Assembly (NCBI GenBank): GCA_017472365.1
Contig: JAFUQN010000151.1
Location: forward strand, 1-42,777
Length of the DNA: 42,777 bases
Reading direction: 5' to 3'
Origin: Bacillota bacterium
GTDB taxonomy: Bacteria > Bacillota > Clostridia > Peptostreptococcales > Anaerovoracaceae
Below the pieces are notes generated by a model. The model was not told the DNA's origin, ran no database searches, and worked only from the letters and a program-made list of their open reading frames with translations. The translations under genes were made by a program, and so were the position numbers. This document shows, piece by piece, positions 15,817-24,370 of the stretch; the first letter of the stretch is position 1, and each line of letters opens with the position of its first letter.

Positions 15817-16713
15817 TTAAATCGTGATTTTACCACTGTGCAGCTCTAACAGGTTTTTCAGATAGCTCTTCTGACGTTTCCGGTCCACAATATCATCTAC
15901 GAACCCTTTCTCCAGGAGAAGCTCTGCCCTCTGAAATCCCTCCGGAAGCTTCTGTAAAATGGTCTGTTCAATGACCCGCGGTCCGGCAAATCCGATCAGA
16001 GCCTTCGGCTCTGCCAGGATGATATCGCCCTCCATGGCGAAGCTTGCCGTAACGCCGCCCGTCGTCGGATCCGTCAGAACAACAACGTACAAGAGCCCTG
16101 CATCACTGTGACGCTTTACCGCTCCGCTGACCTTGGCCATCTGCATCAGAGACAGGATCCCTTCCTGCATTCTCGCTCCTCCACTGACAGTATATCCCAC
16201 CACCGGAAGGCGTTTCTTCAAAGCATATTCAAAGAGACAGGTGATCCGTTCTCCCACGGCCGTTCCCATGCTTCCCATCATAAAATCAGGATCCATAATA
16301 AAAATCCCGGTTTCCCAGCCGCCGATTTTTCCCAAACCGCAGAATACTCCTTCCTCTTCTCCACTTCGTTTCTTCGCAGCGCTCAGCTTCTGTTCATATC
16401 CCGGAAAACCGATAGGATTGCTCTTCTTCGATTCTCGTCCTTCCGGCGCCATTGCTTCATAATCCAGTTCCGTAAACGTACCCGGATCCACGATCAAATC
16501 CAGCCGGCGGCGGACACTCATTTTGAAATGATGGCCACACTCCGGGCAGACATCCATATGATCCTTTACATCCTGGGAATATAACACCTGATCACAGTCC
16601 GGACACTTCAGATATGCGTCATCCGCGATCTTCGGCCGGCTTCTGTCCGCCGTTCCGTCCCGTTTTTCCAGTGTATTTTTCGGTTTTCGAAACAGTCCCC
16701 GATACATTTGCAA
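15817..16713 (-). CDS. accD: Acetyl-CoA carboxylase carboxyltransferase subunit beta
   Basis: This 298-residue subunit has the AccD zinc ribbon (C37, C40, C56, C59) followed by the crotonase-fold carboxyltransferase domain with TVSGGARMQEG and PTTGGVTASFAM. It pairs with AccA. The likely start is TTG at 16713, since GGAGG sits 8 bases before it; an ATG two codons later (16707) would have a 14-base spacer. It begins 18 bp after accC, with the ribosome binding site in that gap. Confidence 0.95.
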   Translation of the reverse strand: MQMYRGLFRKPKNTLEKRDGTADRSRPKIADDAYLKCPDCDQVLYSQDVKDHMDVCPECGHHFKMSVRRRLDLIVDPGTFTELDYEAMAPEGRESKKSNPIGFPGYEQKLSAAKKRSGEEEGVFCGLGKIGGWETGIFIMDPDFMMGSMGTAVGERITCLFEYALKKRLPVVGYTVSGGARMQEGILSLMQMAKVSGAVKRHSDAGLLYVVVLTDPTTGGVTASFAMEGDIILAEPKALIGFAGPRVIEQTILQKLPEGFQRAELLLEKGFVDDIVDRKRQKSYLKNLLELHSGKITI

Positions 16714-16731
16714 TGTCGTTACCTCCGATGT

Positions 16732-18069
16732 TTACTGACCCAGGTGTTCCATAAAGTCAGTATAGTAATCGCCTTCTTCGAACCGCGGATCCGACAGGAT
16801 CTCCAGCTGCAGGTCCCCGTTGGTCGGAATCCCTTCTACCACCAGTTCACACAGCGAAGCCTTCATCTTTCGGATGGCTTCTTCACGGGTGTTCGCCTTA
16901 ACGATCAGTTTTCCGATCATCGAGTCATAAAATGGCGGAACGCGATACCCCTGATATACGAACGAATCGAACCGCACCCAGGGTCCTCCCGGAGTATGCA
17001 ACATTTCGATGGTTCCTGCACTGGGGCGATATCCATTGGAGGGATCTTCCGCATTGATTCTGCATTCAATCGCTCTTCCCCGAATCTGCACATCGTCCTG
17101 ACAGAAATCCAGTGCCGCACCTGCAGCAATGCGGATCTGCCACTTTACGATATCCACACCGGTGACCATTTCCGTCACCGTATGTTCCACCTGAAGGCGT
17201 GTATTCATTTCCATAAAATAATAGTTTCCATCCCGGTCCACCAGAAATTCCAGCGTACCGGCATTTTCATATCCCACGGCTTTTCCGGCACGGATCGCCG
17301 CATCGATCATCGCTTCGCGCAGTTCCTGTGAAATGGAAGGCGACGGGCATTCCTCCAGCAGTTTCTGATTTTTCCGCTGTACGGAACATTCCCGTTCTCC
17401 AAGACAAACTATATTTCCATGACGGTCACAGAGAATCTGCATTTCAATGTGCTTCGTGGGTTTCAAATACTTTTCCATGTACAGTCCGCCGTCGCCGAAG
17501 GCTGCTTTTGCCTCGGCAGAGGCTGTGTTGAACGCCTGGACCAGTTGATCTTCGGATTCCACTAGACGGATCCCGCGGCCACCGCCGCCGGAACGCGCCT
17601 TGACCAGAACCGGATATCCGATTCGTGTTGCTTCGCGTTTTGCCTGGGCCGCACTTTCCAGAATATCCGTTCCGGGGATAACAGGTACCCCCGCTTCGAT
17701 CATCGTCCGACGCGCCTGGTCCTTATCACCCATGCGGGTAATGATTTCTTCCGACGGACCGATAAACGCGATCCCGCTTTCGCGGCAAAGCTTCGCAAAT
17801 CTGGCATTTTCCGATAACAGACCGTATCCGGGGTGGATTGCCTGAGCGCCCGTCACATGGGCCGCCGATAAGATGGCCGTCATATTCAGATAACTGTCTT
17901 TGGCCGGAGCAGGTCCGATGCAGATGCTTTCATCTGCCAGGCTGACATGCAGCGATTCTCTGTCTGCTTCGGAAAAGACTGCAACGGTACTGATTCCCAT
18001 CTCCTTACAGGCACGGATAATGCGCACCGCCACTTCGCCTCGATTGGCAATCAAAATCTTTGAAAACAT
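16732..18069 (-). CDS. accC: Acetyl-CoA carboxylase biotin carboxylase subunit
   Basis: This 445-residue ATP-grasp enzyme carboxylates biotin on AccB. Recognised are the N-terminal FSKILIANRGEVAVRIIRA, the glycine-rich ATP loop RSGGGGRGIRLV (about 164-175), the ECSVQRKNQKL segment, EFLVDRDGNYYFMEMNTRLQVEH (metal and catalytic residues, about 270-292) and the RGRAIECRINAEDP block. It starts 3 bases after the fabZ stop and shares the fab transcript. Confidence 0.97.
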   Translation of the reverse strand: MFSKILIANRGEVAVRIIRACKEMGISTVAVFSEADRESLHVSLADESICIGPAPAKDSYLNMTAILSAAHVTGAQAIHPGYGLLSENARFAKLCRESGIAFIGPSEEIITRMGDKDQARRTMIEAGVPVIPGTDILESAAQAKREATRIGYPVLVKARSGGGGRGIRLVESEDQLVQAFNTASAEAKAAFGDGGLYMEKYLKPTKHIEMQILCDRHGNIVCLGERECSVQRKNQKLLEECPSPSISQELREAMIDAAIRAGKAVGYENAGTLEFLVDRDGNYYFMEMNTRLQVEHTVTEMVTGVDIVKWQIRIAAGAALDFCQDDVQIRGRAIECRINAEDPSNGYRPSAGTIEMLHTPGGPWVRFDSFVYQGYRVPPFYDSMIGKLIVKANTREEAIRKMKASLCELVVEGIPTNGDLQLEILSDPRFEEGDYYTDFMEHLGQ

Positions 18070-18072
18070 AGG

Positions 18073-18510
18073 TTACTCCCTGATCAGCGCAAAGGAAAAA
18101 TCAGCACTGATACATTTCTTTCCGTTGACAGAACCGGAACCCTTCGCGAAATAGAACGGTTCTTTCACGCGATCGATTTCACAGGTAATTTCCAGCGTAT
18201 CTCCCGGTTTTACCGGATTGCGGAACTTTACATTATTCAAACCGGTGTAATACGGTGTCACTTTGACTGCTTCACCGTTTTTACCCTTCATGGATTCCTG
18301 CAGTAAAACACAGCAGCATTGTGCCATGATTTCACACTGGATCACACCGGGAACCACCGGATTTCCGGGAAAGTGTCCTTGTAAAAAGAACTCATCCCCC
18401 CGAACCGTATAAAATCCCTTCGCTTTTCCATCTTCCGTCACATAGGCTTCATCCACCAGAAGCATAGGCTCCCGGTGAGGTAAAATCGTCTTTAATTCTT
18501 CTCTGTTCAT
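18073..18510 (-). CDS. fabZ: 3-hydroxyacyl-ACP dehydratase FabZ
   Basis: FabZ removes water from 3-hydroxyacyl-ACP. This 145-residue hotdog protein has the N-terminal LPHREPMLLVDE and the active-site motif GHFPGNPVVPGV with catalytic H46 and E60 (in QCEIMAQ). It is the only dehydratase in the operon, so unsaturated fatty acid synthesis, if present, would need a FabM/FabN-like activity not seen here. It sits between accB and accC with gaps of 3-8 bases. Confidence 0.96.
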   Translation of the reverse strand: MNREELKTILPHREPMLLVDEAYVTEDGKAKGFYTVRGDEFFLQGHFPGNPVVPGVIQCEIMAQCCCVLLQESMKGKNGEAVKVTPYYTGLNNVKFRNPVKPGDTLEITCEIDRVKEPFYFAKGSGSVNGKKCISADFSFALIRE

Positions 18511-18518
18511 AGTGTCTC

Positions 18519-18959
18519 CTACTGGATATAAAACAGCGGCTGACCGAATTCCACAATGTCACCGTTCGTCACGCAGACTTCTGTGATCACACCGTCCTTT
18601 TCCGCGGTGATTTCGTTCATCAGTTTCATAGCTTCGATGATGCAGAGCACCTGTCCCCCCTTCACCGCCTGACCCACAGTCACAAACGGTTCCGCTTCTG
18701 GAGAGGGTGCCGCATAGAACACTCCCACCATGGGAGACTTCACCGGAATTCCGCCTGCAGGTGTCGCCGGTTCACCAGTCGCTGCAGGTGCTGTTACCGG
18801 AGCAATCGCTTCGCTGGCCGGAGCCGCTGTACTGATCACCGGCTCTTTGCTTCCTCCCTTTCCCAGTTTCAGTTGGAATTCTCCCTGGGAAATTTCCAAA
18901 TAACTCAGAGACGATTGTTCCAAAACCTTCACCAGTTCTTTGATATCTTCGATCTTCAT
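18519..18959 (-). CDS. accB: Biotin carboxyl carrier protein of acetyl-CoA carboxylase
   Basis: This 146-residue carrier has an N-terminal helical part (MKIEDIKELVKVLEQSSLSY), a flexible Ala/Pro/Thr-rich linker (about 40-70) and a C-terminal biotinyl domain with EAMKLMNEI, K112 being the biotinylated lysine. It shuttles carboxybiotin between AccC and AccA/D. It lies 13 bp after fabF and ends in TAG. Confidence 0.96.
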   Translation of the reverse strand: MKIEDIKELVKVLEQSSLSYLEISQGEFQLKLGKGGSKEPVISTAAPASEAIAPVTAPAATGEPATPAGGIPVKSPMVGVFYAAPSPEAEPFVTVGQAVKGGQVLCIIEAMKLMNEITAEKDGVITEVCVTNGDIVEFGQPLFYIQ

Positions 18960-18972
18960 AGATATTTCCTCT

Positions 18973-20232
18973 CTATTTCACTGTCCGGAACACCAGACAG
19001 CCGTTGTGACCGCCGAATCCCAAAGATGTGGAAATTCCCAGTTCCAATTCAGCTTCCACCTTCACATTCGGTGTAATGTCCAGATCACAGTCCGGATCTG
19101 GTTCTTTATATCCAATGGTCGGCGGGATCACACCATTTTTCAGTGCCAGTACGGTAGCAATTGCTTCCACCGCGCCGGCAGCGCCCAGCATATGTCCGGT
19201 CATGGATTTGGTGGAACTGACGTGGATCTGATACGCCTTTTCTTCGCCCAGTGCCGTCTTGATGGCCTTGGTTTCTCCCTTATCATTCAGCGGCGTACTG
19301 GTACCGTGAGCATTCAGATAGATTTTCTTTCCTTCCACATCCCAGGCATTGGCTTCGTCCACCGCCTGTCGGATGGCTCTTGCTGCACACTTTCCTTCCG
19401 GATGGGGTGCAGTCATATGGTGCGCATCGCAGGTATTTCCATAGCCGGCAATTTCCGCATAGATTTTCGCTCCGCGTGCCACCGCATGTTCGTACTCTTC
19501 CAGAATCATAATCCCGGCCCCTTCACCCATGACGAAACCGTCACGTCTCTTATCGAAGGGAATGGAACCTGCTTCGATATCATTTCTCTGTGTCAGTGCC
19601 ATGCAGTTGGTAAATCCAGCCACTGCCAGAGTTACCACGGTTGCTTCCGAACCGCCGGCGATGATCGCATCCGCATAGCCGTGCTTGATCGAACGGAACG
19701 CTTCCCCGATGGCGTTGGTGGAGGTCGCACAAGCGGTCACCACCGGCAGGGACGGGCCCTGGGCATTGCAGCGGATCGCCACGTTGCCGGTCGCCATATT
19801 TCCAATCATCATCGGGATGAAGAACGGAGATACCTTTCTCGGGCCGCTGGTTGTCAGCTTTTCCGTTTCGGTCAGGAACGTGTTCATCCCACCGGTACCG
19901 GAGCCAATGTAAACGCCAAGTCGTTCCGGATCGATATTCACTTCCTTTTCGCCTTCCACAGCGTTCAGTCCGCTGTCGTTCATTGCCTGCGCCGCCGCAG
20001 CCACTGCATACTGGGAGAACAAGTCTTCTTTTCTCGCTTCACCCTTTTCCATATATAACAGCGGATCGAAATCTTTCACTTCCGCTGCAATTTTCACTTT
20101 ATAATCCGTCGTATCAAACTTTGTGATCATACCGATCCCGGATACGCCGTTGGTCAGGTTGTTCCAGAACGTTTCTACGTCATTCCCCACGGGAGTAACG
20201 GCTCCTAACCCTGTTACCACAACTCTTCTCAT
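18973..20232 (-). CDS. fabF: 3-oxoacyl-ACP synthase II (FabF)
   Basis: FabF condenses malonyl-ACP with acyl-ACP during elongation. This 419-residue thiolase-fold enzyme has the Cys-His-His triad: C168 in TACATSTN, H309 in NAHGTST and H347 in TGHMLGAAG. The start at 20232 (MRRVVVTGLG) is preferred, because an AGGAGG ribosome binding site (about 20239-20244) lies 6-7 bases before it; the ATG six codons upstream (20250) would place that site inside the gene. It lies between the second FabK-like gene and accB. Confidence 0.96.
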   Translation of the reverse strand: MRRVVVTGLGAVTPVGNDVETFWNNLTNGVSGIGMITKFDTTDYKVKIAAEVKDFDPLLYMEKGEARKEDLFSQYAVAAAAQAMNDSGLNAVEGEKEVNIDPERLGVYIGSGTGGMNTFLTETEKLTTSGPRKVSPFFIPMMIGNMATGNVAIRCNAQGPSLPVVTACATSTNAIGEAFRSIKHGYADAIIAGGSEATVVTLAVAGFTNCMALTQRNDIEAGSIPFDKRRDGFVMGEGAGIMILEEYEHAVARGAKIYAEIAGYGNTCDAHHMTAPHPEGKCAARAIRQAVDEANAWDVEGKKIYLNAHGTSTPLNDKGETKAIKTALGEEKAYQIHVSSTKSMTGHMLGAAGAVEAIATVLALKNGVIPPTIGYKEPDPDCDLDITPNVKVEAELELGISTSLGFGGHNGCLVFRTVK

Positions 20233-20246
20233 TGCTTTATCCTCCT

Positions 20247-21389
20247 TCACAGAGGCGCCGCCGGGTTCATTCCCTGCGCTCTCTGAAATCCTTCTGCCAG
20301 TTCATCGAACAGTTCCTGCACCTTTACGATCTTATCCACCCGGTAGCCATTCGCCCCGATAAACGCGAATCCGCTGTTCAGATTTCCGAAACAGGCATTG
20401 ATCAGTGCAGACGAAATACAGTAAGGCGATTCTGTTTCCTTACAGGTAATGATGCAGTGTCTCGGGCACATTTTCGGATGTCTCAGACCCGCTTTTGCTT
20501 CTTTCAGGAAGTTGTTGATCAGCGCTCTTCCCGGCATTCCCACCGGGCTCTCGATGATTCCGATATCTTCCTGTTTACAGTTTACATACGCTTCCTTGAA
20601 GGCAATATCCGCGTCACACTCTTCTGTGGCCACAAATCTTGTAGCCATCTGAACACCAGAAGCCCCCAGTCCCATCATCTTTACGATATCTTCTCCCGTA
20701 AATACACCGCCGCCGGCAATGACCGGAATGACTTTTCCCGCTGCTTCTCCGATACGCTTCGCTTCTTCCACCACAGGTCCTACCAGCGTCTCCAGCTGAA
20801 ACTCCGGATCTTCGATCTGTTCTTTCGAGAACCCTAGATGACCACCGGCTTTCGGTCCTTCCAAAACGAAACCGTCCGGTGCATAATGATATGTTGTCAT
20901 CCATCTGCGGGCAATCAGCTTCGCTGCCTTCGCCGAAGATACGATGGGGACCAGCTTGGTTTTACATCCTTCTGTCAGTACAGAGGGCAGATTCAGCGGC
21001 AGTCCCGCGCCTGCGAAGATCACATCGACCCCTTCTTCCACTGCAGCTTTCGCTGCATCGATGAATTCGGTGATCGCTACCATGATATTGACACCGATGG
21101 CTCCTTCACAGCCCTTGCTCAGTGCTCTGGCTTTACGGATTTCCTGACGGAACATAGTGATGTTTTTGATTTCACCGGTCCGTTCCGCCTGTTCTTTCAG
21201 CTGTTCGTCCTCCAGTTTCTTTCCCATATAACCCAGACCTACCGCAGAGATTACGCCGATTCCACCGGCGTTGGCAACGGCAGCAGCCAGACGATGGCCG
21301 GAAATACCGACCCCCATCCCGCCCTGTACAATGGGACTTTTCACATGCAGATCTCCGATGGAAAGTCCTTTTCCATTCCAGTCAAACAT
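20247..21389 (-). CDS. FabK/nitronate monooxygenase-type flavoprotein with C-terminal Cys cluster
   Basis: This 380-residue TIM-barrel flavoprotein shares the FabK/NMO fold: QGGMGVGIS at the start, GVNIMVA, FAGAGLPL, a catalytic-type His in GGHLGF (H184) and an FMN-phosphate site GGGVFTGEDI plus GASGVQMATRF. Unlike canonical FabK, it has about 70 extra C-terminal residues with four cysteines spaced CX3CX3CX7C (C308, C312, C316, C324), which could bind metal or an iron-sulfur cluster. It lies between fabG and fabF, whereas an ordinary fabK is present upstream in the same operon. It may be a second enoyl-ACP reductase, a nitronate monooxygenase or a fatty-acid-related oxidoreductase; the sequence does not decide. 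Confidence 0.8.
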   Translation of the reverse strand: MFDWNGKGLSIGDLHVKSPIVQGGMGVGISGHRLAAAVANAGGIGVISAVGLGYMGKKLEDEQLKEQAERTGEIKNITMFRQEIRKARALSKGCEGAIGVNIMVAITEFIDAAKAAVEEGVDVIFAGAGLPLNLPSVLTEGCKTKLVPIVSSAKAAKLIARRWMTTYHYAPDGFVLEGPKAGGHLGFSKEQIEDPEFQLETLVGPVVEEAKRIGEAAGKVIPVIAGGGVFTGEDIVKMMGLGASGVQMATRFVATEECDADIAFKEAYVNCKQEDIGIIESPVGMPGRALINNFLKEAKAGLRHPKMCPRHCIITCKETESPYCISSALINACFGNLNSGFAFIGANGYRVDKIVKVQELFDELAEGFQRAQGMNPAAPL

Positions 21390-21401
21390 AATTTCCTCCT
21401 G

Positions 21402-22142
21402 CTAGATGTATAACCCGCCGTCTACTTTGATGATTTCCCCAGTGATGTAAGAGGCGTTTTCAGTTGCTAAAAAAACTGCTGTGTTGGCAATGTCCTCCGG
21501 ACGACCCAGACGTGCCAGAGGAATCGCTTTCTTTGCGTTATCTAAGACCTCGTCACCCAACTTTTTCGCCATATCGGTTTCCACGAACCCAGGTGCAATG
21601 GCATTGCAGGTAATCCCGCGAGAAGCCAGTTCCTTGGCAGTGGTCTTGGTCAGGCCGATCATTCCGGCCTTTGCTGCTGCATAGTTGGCCTGGCCGGCAT
21701 TTCCCATCATTCCGGAAACAGAAGTGATATTGATGATGCGTCCGGTCTTTTTTCTCAGCATAGTCCCGCTGACATGGCGGATCATGTTGAATGCGCCCTT
21801 CAAATTGGTGTTGATGACCTCATCAAAATCCTGTTCCTTCATCATCAGGATCAGGTTGTCACGGGTGATTCCCGCATTATTCACCAGAATATCCACAGTG
21901 CCGAACTCTTTCATTACCGCCTTTACTGTAGCCGCTGCTTCCTCAAAATCAGCCACATTGCAGCGGTAGATTTCTGAACGGCATCCCATCGCACGGATTT
22001 CATCTGCTGTTTCCTGCGCCGCCTGTTCATTTCCACTGTAGATCACCGCAATATCTGCGCCCTGCGCCGCCATGGCCAAAGCAATTGCCTTTCCGATTCC
22101 GCGGCTTCCTCCGGTGATCAGCGCAACTTTATTTTTTAACAT
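21402..22142 (-). CDS. fabG: 3-oxoacyl-ACP reductase FabG
   Basis: This 246-residue short-chain dehydrogenase reduces 3-oxoacyl-ACP with NADPH. It has the cofactor motif TGGSRGIGKAIA (about 9-20), NNAG, the catalytic S141, Y154 and K158 (YAAAK) and the C-terminal YITGEIIKVDGGL. Its start overlaps the fabD 3' end by 14 bp, indicating translational coupling. It ends in TAG. Confidence 0.97.
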   Translation of the reverse strand: MLKNKVALITGGSRGIGKAIALAMAAQGADIAVIYSGNEQAAQETADEIRAMGCRSEIYRCNVADFEEAAATVKAVMKEFGTVDILVNNAGITRDNLILMMKEQDFDEVINTNLKGAFNMIRHVSGTMLRKKTGRIINITSVSGMMGNAGQANYAAAKAGMIGLTKTTAKELASRGITCNAIAPGFVETDMAKKLGDEVLDNAKKAIPLARLGRPEDIANTAVFLATENASYITGEIIKVDGGLYI

Positions 22143-23052
22143 TCTTCAGTTCTTCCTTTTCCAGATCTTCCATTGTTTCTATGTTGATCGCCGTTACATC
22201 CGGCGCAATTTTCCTGATCAGTCCGGTCAGCGTCTTTCCTGCTCCTACCTCAATGAAGGTATCAAATCCTTCTGAGACCATGACCTCGATGGTTTTCTGC
22301 CACTGGACCGGAGATTTTACCTGTAACGCTGTCAGACCTTTCGCTTCTTTCGGGTCCCGTGGATACAGTTCCGCTGTTGCATTGGCATATACAGAACACC
22401 ATCCTTCACGGTATTCCACGGAGTTCAGCACCTCTGCCAGTCCCTCCGATGCTTCAGCCATCAAAGGACTGTGGAATGCCCCACTGACTGCCAGAGGGAC
22501 CGCCATCCCCCGCCGGGCTTTCACCGCAGCCAGGAACTCCGGCATCTTCTCCTTCGGTCCGGCAACCACGGTCTGAGCCGGGCTGTTAAAGTTTACCGGC
22601 CACACGCCAAATGCATCGGCCAAGTCGATAACCTGTGACGTTGTCAGCCGCATGACCGCCGCCATGGCACCCGGATTCTTTTCTCCGGCATCGTTCATCA
22701 GCTGGCCGCGCTTCATTACAAGTTCAAATCCATCGTTTTCATTCATCACGCCCGCAAAGGTCAGCGCCGCGATTTCTCCCAGAGAAAACCCGGCCACCGC
22801 ATCGGGGCAAATTCCTGCTTCTTTCACCGCGGAAGCGATTGCCAAATCCACGGTATAAAGGCAGGGCTGTGTATTCACTGTCTGAGACAATTCTTCTTTG
22901 GTTCCTTCGAAGCACTGTGCCAGCGTTCCCGGCCGCAGTTCTTCACTGATCCGAAACACTTCACGCGCTGCTTCCGAAGCGTCGTAAATGCTCTTTCCCA
23001 TTCCGGGATACTGCGCCCCCTGACCGGAAAAGACAAATGCAATTTTACCCAT
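22129..23052 (-). CDS. fabD: Malonyl-CoA:ACP transacylase FabD
   Basis: FabD loads malonyl groups on ACP. From ATG 23052 the protein has 307 residues, with GQGAQYPGMG near the N-terminus and nucleophile S90 in GFSLGE. The usual motif is GHSLGE; here Phe replaces the His before the Ser, but the distant catalytic His (GAFHSPLM, about 200) is kept. The start at 23052 is supported by AGGTGGAG just upstream; a GTG at 23061 has none. It lies 9 bases after fabK and overlaps fabG. Confidence 0.94.
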   Translation of the reverse strand: MGKIAFVFSGQGAQYPGMGKSIYDASEAAREVFRISEELRPGTLAQCFEGTKEELSQTVNTQPCLYTVDLAIASAVKEAGICPDAVAGFSLGEIAALTFAGVMNENDGFELVMKRGQLMNDAGEKNPGAMAAVMRLTTSQVIDLADAFGVWPVNFNSPAQTVVAGPKEKMPEFLAAVKARRGMAVPLAVSGAFHSPLMAEASEGLAEVLNSVEYREGWCSVYANATAELYPRDPKEAKGLTALQVKSPVQWQKTIEVMVSEGFDTFIEVGAGKTLTGLIRKIAPDVTAINIETMEDLEKEELKNVKK

Positions 23053-23061
23053 GTGCTCCAC

Positions 23062-24012
23062 CTACTTTACGACCCAGCGTCCCGATGTTCCCAGAACGGC
23101 TTCGGCCTCCTCAAAAATTTCTTCGATGATTTCCTTCGCTGTCTGTTCTTTCTTCACCATCCCGGCAATCTGCCCGGACATGAAGCTTCCCTGTTTCACA
23201 TCGCCTTCCACAGCAGCCAGCCGCAGCGAACCCGCCGCATAGCCTTCCATCTGTTCATCAGTGGTATTCCTGTCAAATTCCAGTCTCTGATATTCCTTGG
23301 CGAAAGGCGTTTTCAGAACGCGGACCGGATGTCCGAACCGTCGCCCCGTAGTCATGGTAGCGATGTCGTTGGCCTTCAGGATCTTTTCCTTATAGACCGG
23401 ATGTACGTTACATTCCTTCGCTACCAGAAATCTCGTACCCATTTGAACCCCAACGGCTCCCAACATAAACCCCGCGGCAATCCCGCGTCCATCCCCGATC
23501 CCGCCTGCGGCGATGACCGGAATCGTCACTGCATCGCATACCTGCGGTACCAGTACCATAGTCGTCAGCTCTCCCACGTGACCACCGGATTCACCGCCCT
23601 CGGCGATGACAGCGTCAGCACCTGCCCGGGCTACTAACTTGGCCACGCCTGTGGAAGCGACCACCGGAACCACTTTGATTCCGGCTTCCTTCCAGGCCGG
23701 GATATACTTCGCAGGATTACCGGCTCCCGTGGTGACCACAGGAACCTGTTCCTCCACAACGATTTTGGCTACTTCCTCTACATGGGGACTCATCAGCATG
23801 ATGTTGACGCCGAAGGGCTTATCGGTCAGGGACTTGGCCTTTTGGATCTCCTTTCGCAGTCGTTCTCCGCTGGAATTCATCGCAGAGATGATTCCCAGGC
23901 CACCGGCGTTGGACACTGCAGCAGCCAGTTCCGCATCACCGATCCATGCCATTCCGCCCTGGAATACGGGATATTCAATTCCAAATAATTCACAAATCGG
24001 CGTTTTGATCAT
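23062..24012 (-). CDS. fabK: Enoyl-ACP reductase FabK
   Basis: FabK is the FMN-dependent enoyl-ACP reductase that completes each elongation round in many Gram-positive anaerobes and is insensitive to FabI inhibitors. This 316-residue protein has FQGGMAWI, GVNIMLMSP, TTGAGNP, the His of GGHVGE (H145, at the position of the active-site His known in pneumococcal FabK) and the phosphate site AAGGIGDGRG plus GAVGVQMGTRF. No FabI-type gene is in the operon. AAAGGAAA precedes the ATG. Confidence 0.95.
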   Translation of the reverse strand: MIKTPICELFGIEYPVFQGGMAWIGDAELAAAVSNAGGLGIISAMNSSGERLRKEIQKAKSLTDKPFGVNIMLMSPHVEEVAKIVVEEQVPVVTTGAGNPAKYIPAWKEAGIKVVPVVASTGVAKLVARAGADAVIAEGGESGGHVGELTTMVLVPQVCDAVTIPVIAAGGIGDGRGIAAGFMLGAVGVQMGTRFLVAKECNVHPVYKEKILKANDIATMTTGRRFGHPVRVLKTPFAKEYQRLEFDRNTTDEQMEGYAAGSLRLAAVEGDVKQGSFMSGQIAGMVKKEQTAKEIIEEIFEEAEAVLGTSGRWVVK

Positions 24013-24057
24013 GTTTGTTTCCTTTCTGTTTCTCTTCCCTCACCCTTGTTTTGACGA

Positions 24058-24279
24058 TTACAGCAGAGCTTCGATGGCTGCTACCACGTCACCTACGGTC
24101 TTCAGACTTTCGTTCATTTCCAGCTGTACGCCGAATTCGTCTTCCAGATTCATCACCAGTTCCACAGTGTCCAGGGAATCCAGTTCCAGTTCAGCCCAGG
24201 TGCTTTCCATCTTTACCGCTGCTTCATCGCAGTCCTTAGCGTCAACTAATACCTTTACTACTCTTTCAAAAATGCTCAT
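24058..24279 (-). CDS. acpP: Acyl carrier protein
   Basis: This 73-residue acidic four-helix protein carries acyl chains on 4'-phosphopantetheine attached to S35 in ELDSLDTVEL. The flanking residues match fatty acid ACPs. AAAGGAGAA precedes the ATG. It sits between fabH and fabK, with 91 bp upstream that contain two hairpins, perhaps adjusting its expression. Confidence 0.96.
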   Translation of the reverse strand: MSIFERVVKVLVDAKDCDEAAVKMESTWAELELDSLDTVELVMNLEDEFGVQLEMNESLKTVGDVVAAIEALL

Positions 24280-24299
24280 TGTTTGTTCTCCTTTTTATC

Positions 24300-24358
24300 G
24301 CGGCAGACGCCGCTCTTGATGTTATATTTACGCTGGCAACCCGGCAAAGCCGGTTGCC
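24300..24358 (-). repeat. Two hairpins between fabH and acpP
   Basis: GCGGC-AGAC-GCCGC (24300-24313) lies about 20 bp before the acpP start. A longer imperfect hairpin (24335-24345 with 24349-24358, one bulged base) lies before it. Neither has a T tract, so they are not normal terminators. They may affect mRNA processing or stability. Confidence 0.45.
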
Positions 24359-24370
24359 CTCGTTTGTAAC

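Noticed and set aside
18940-20058. 372-codon plus-strand frame opposite fabF
   Set aside because: Composition rich in His, Arg and Cys with no family features; fabF on the minus strand has all catalytic motifs.
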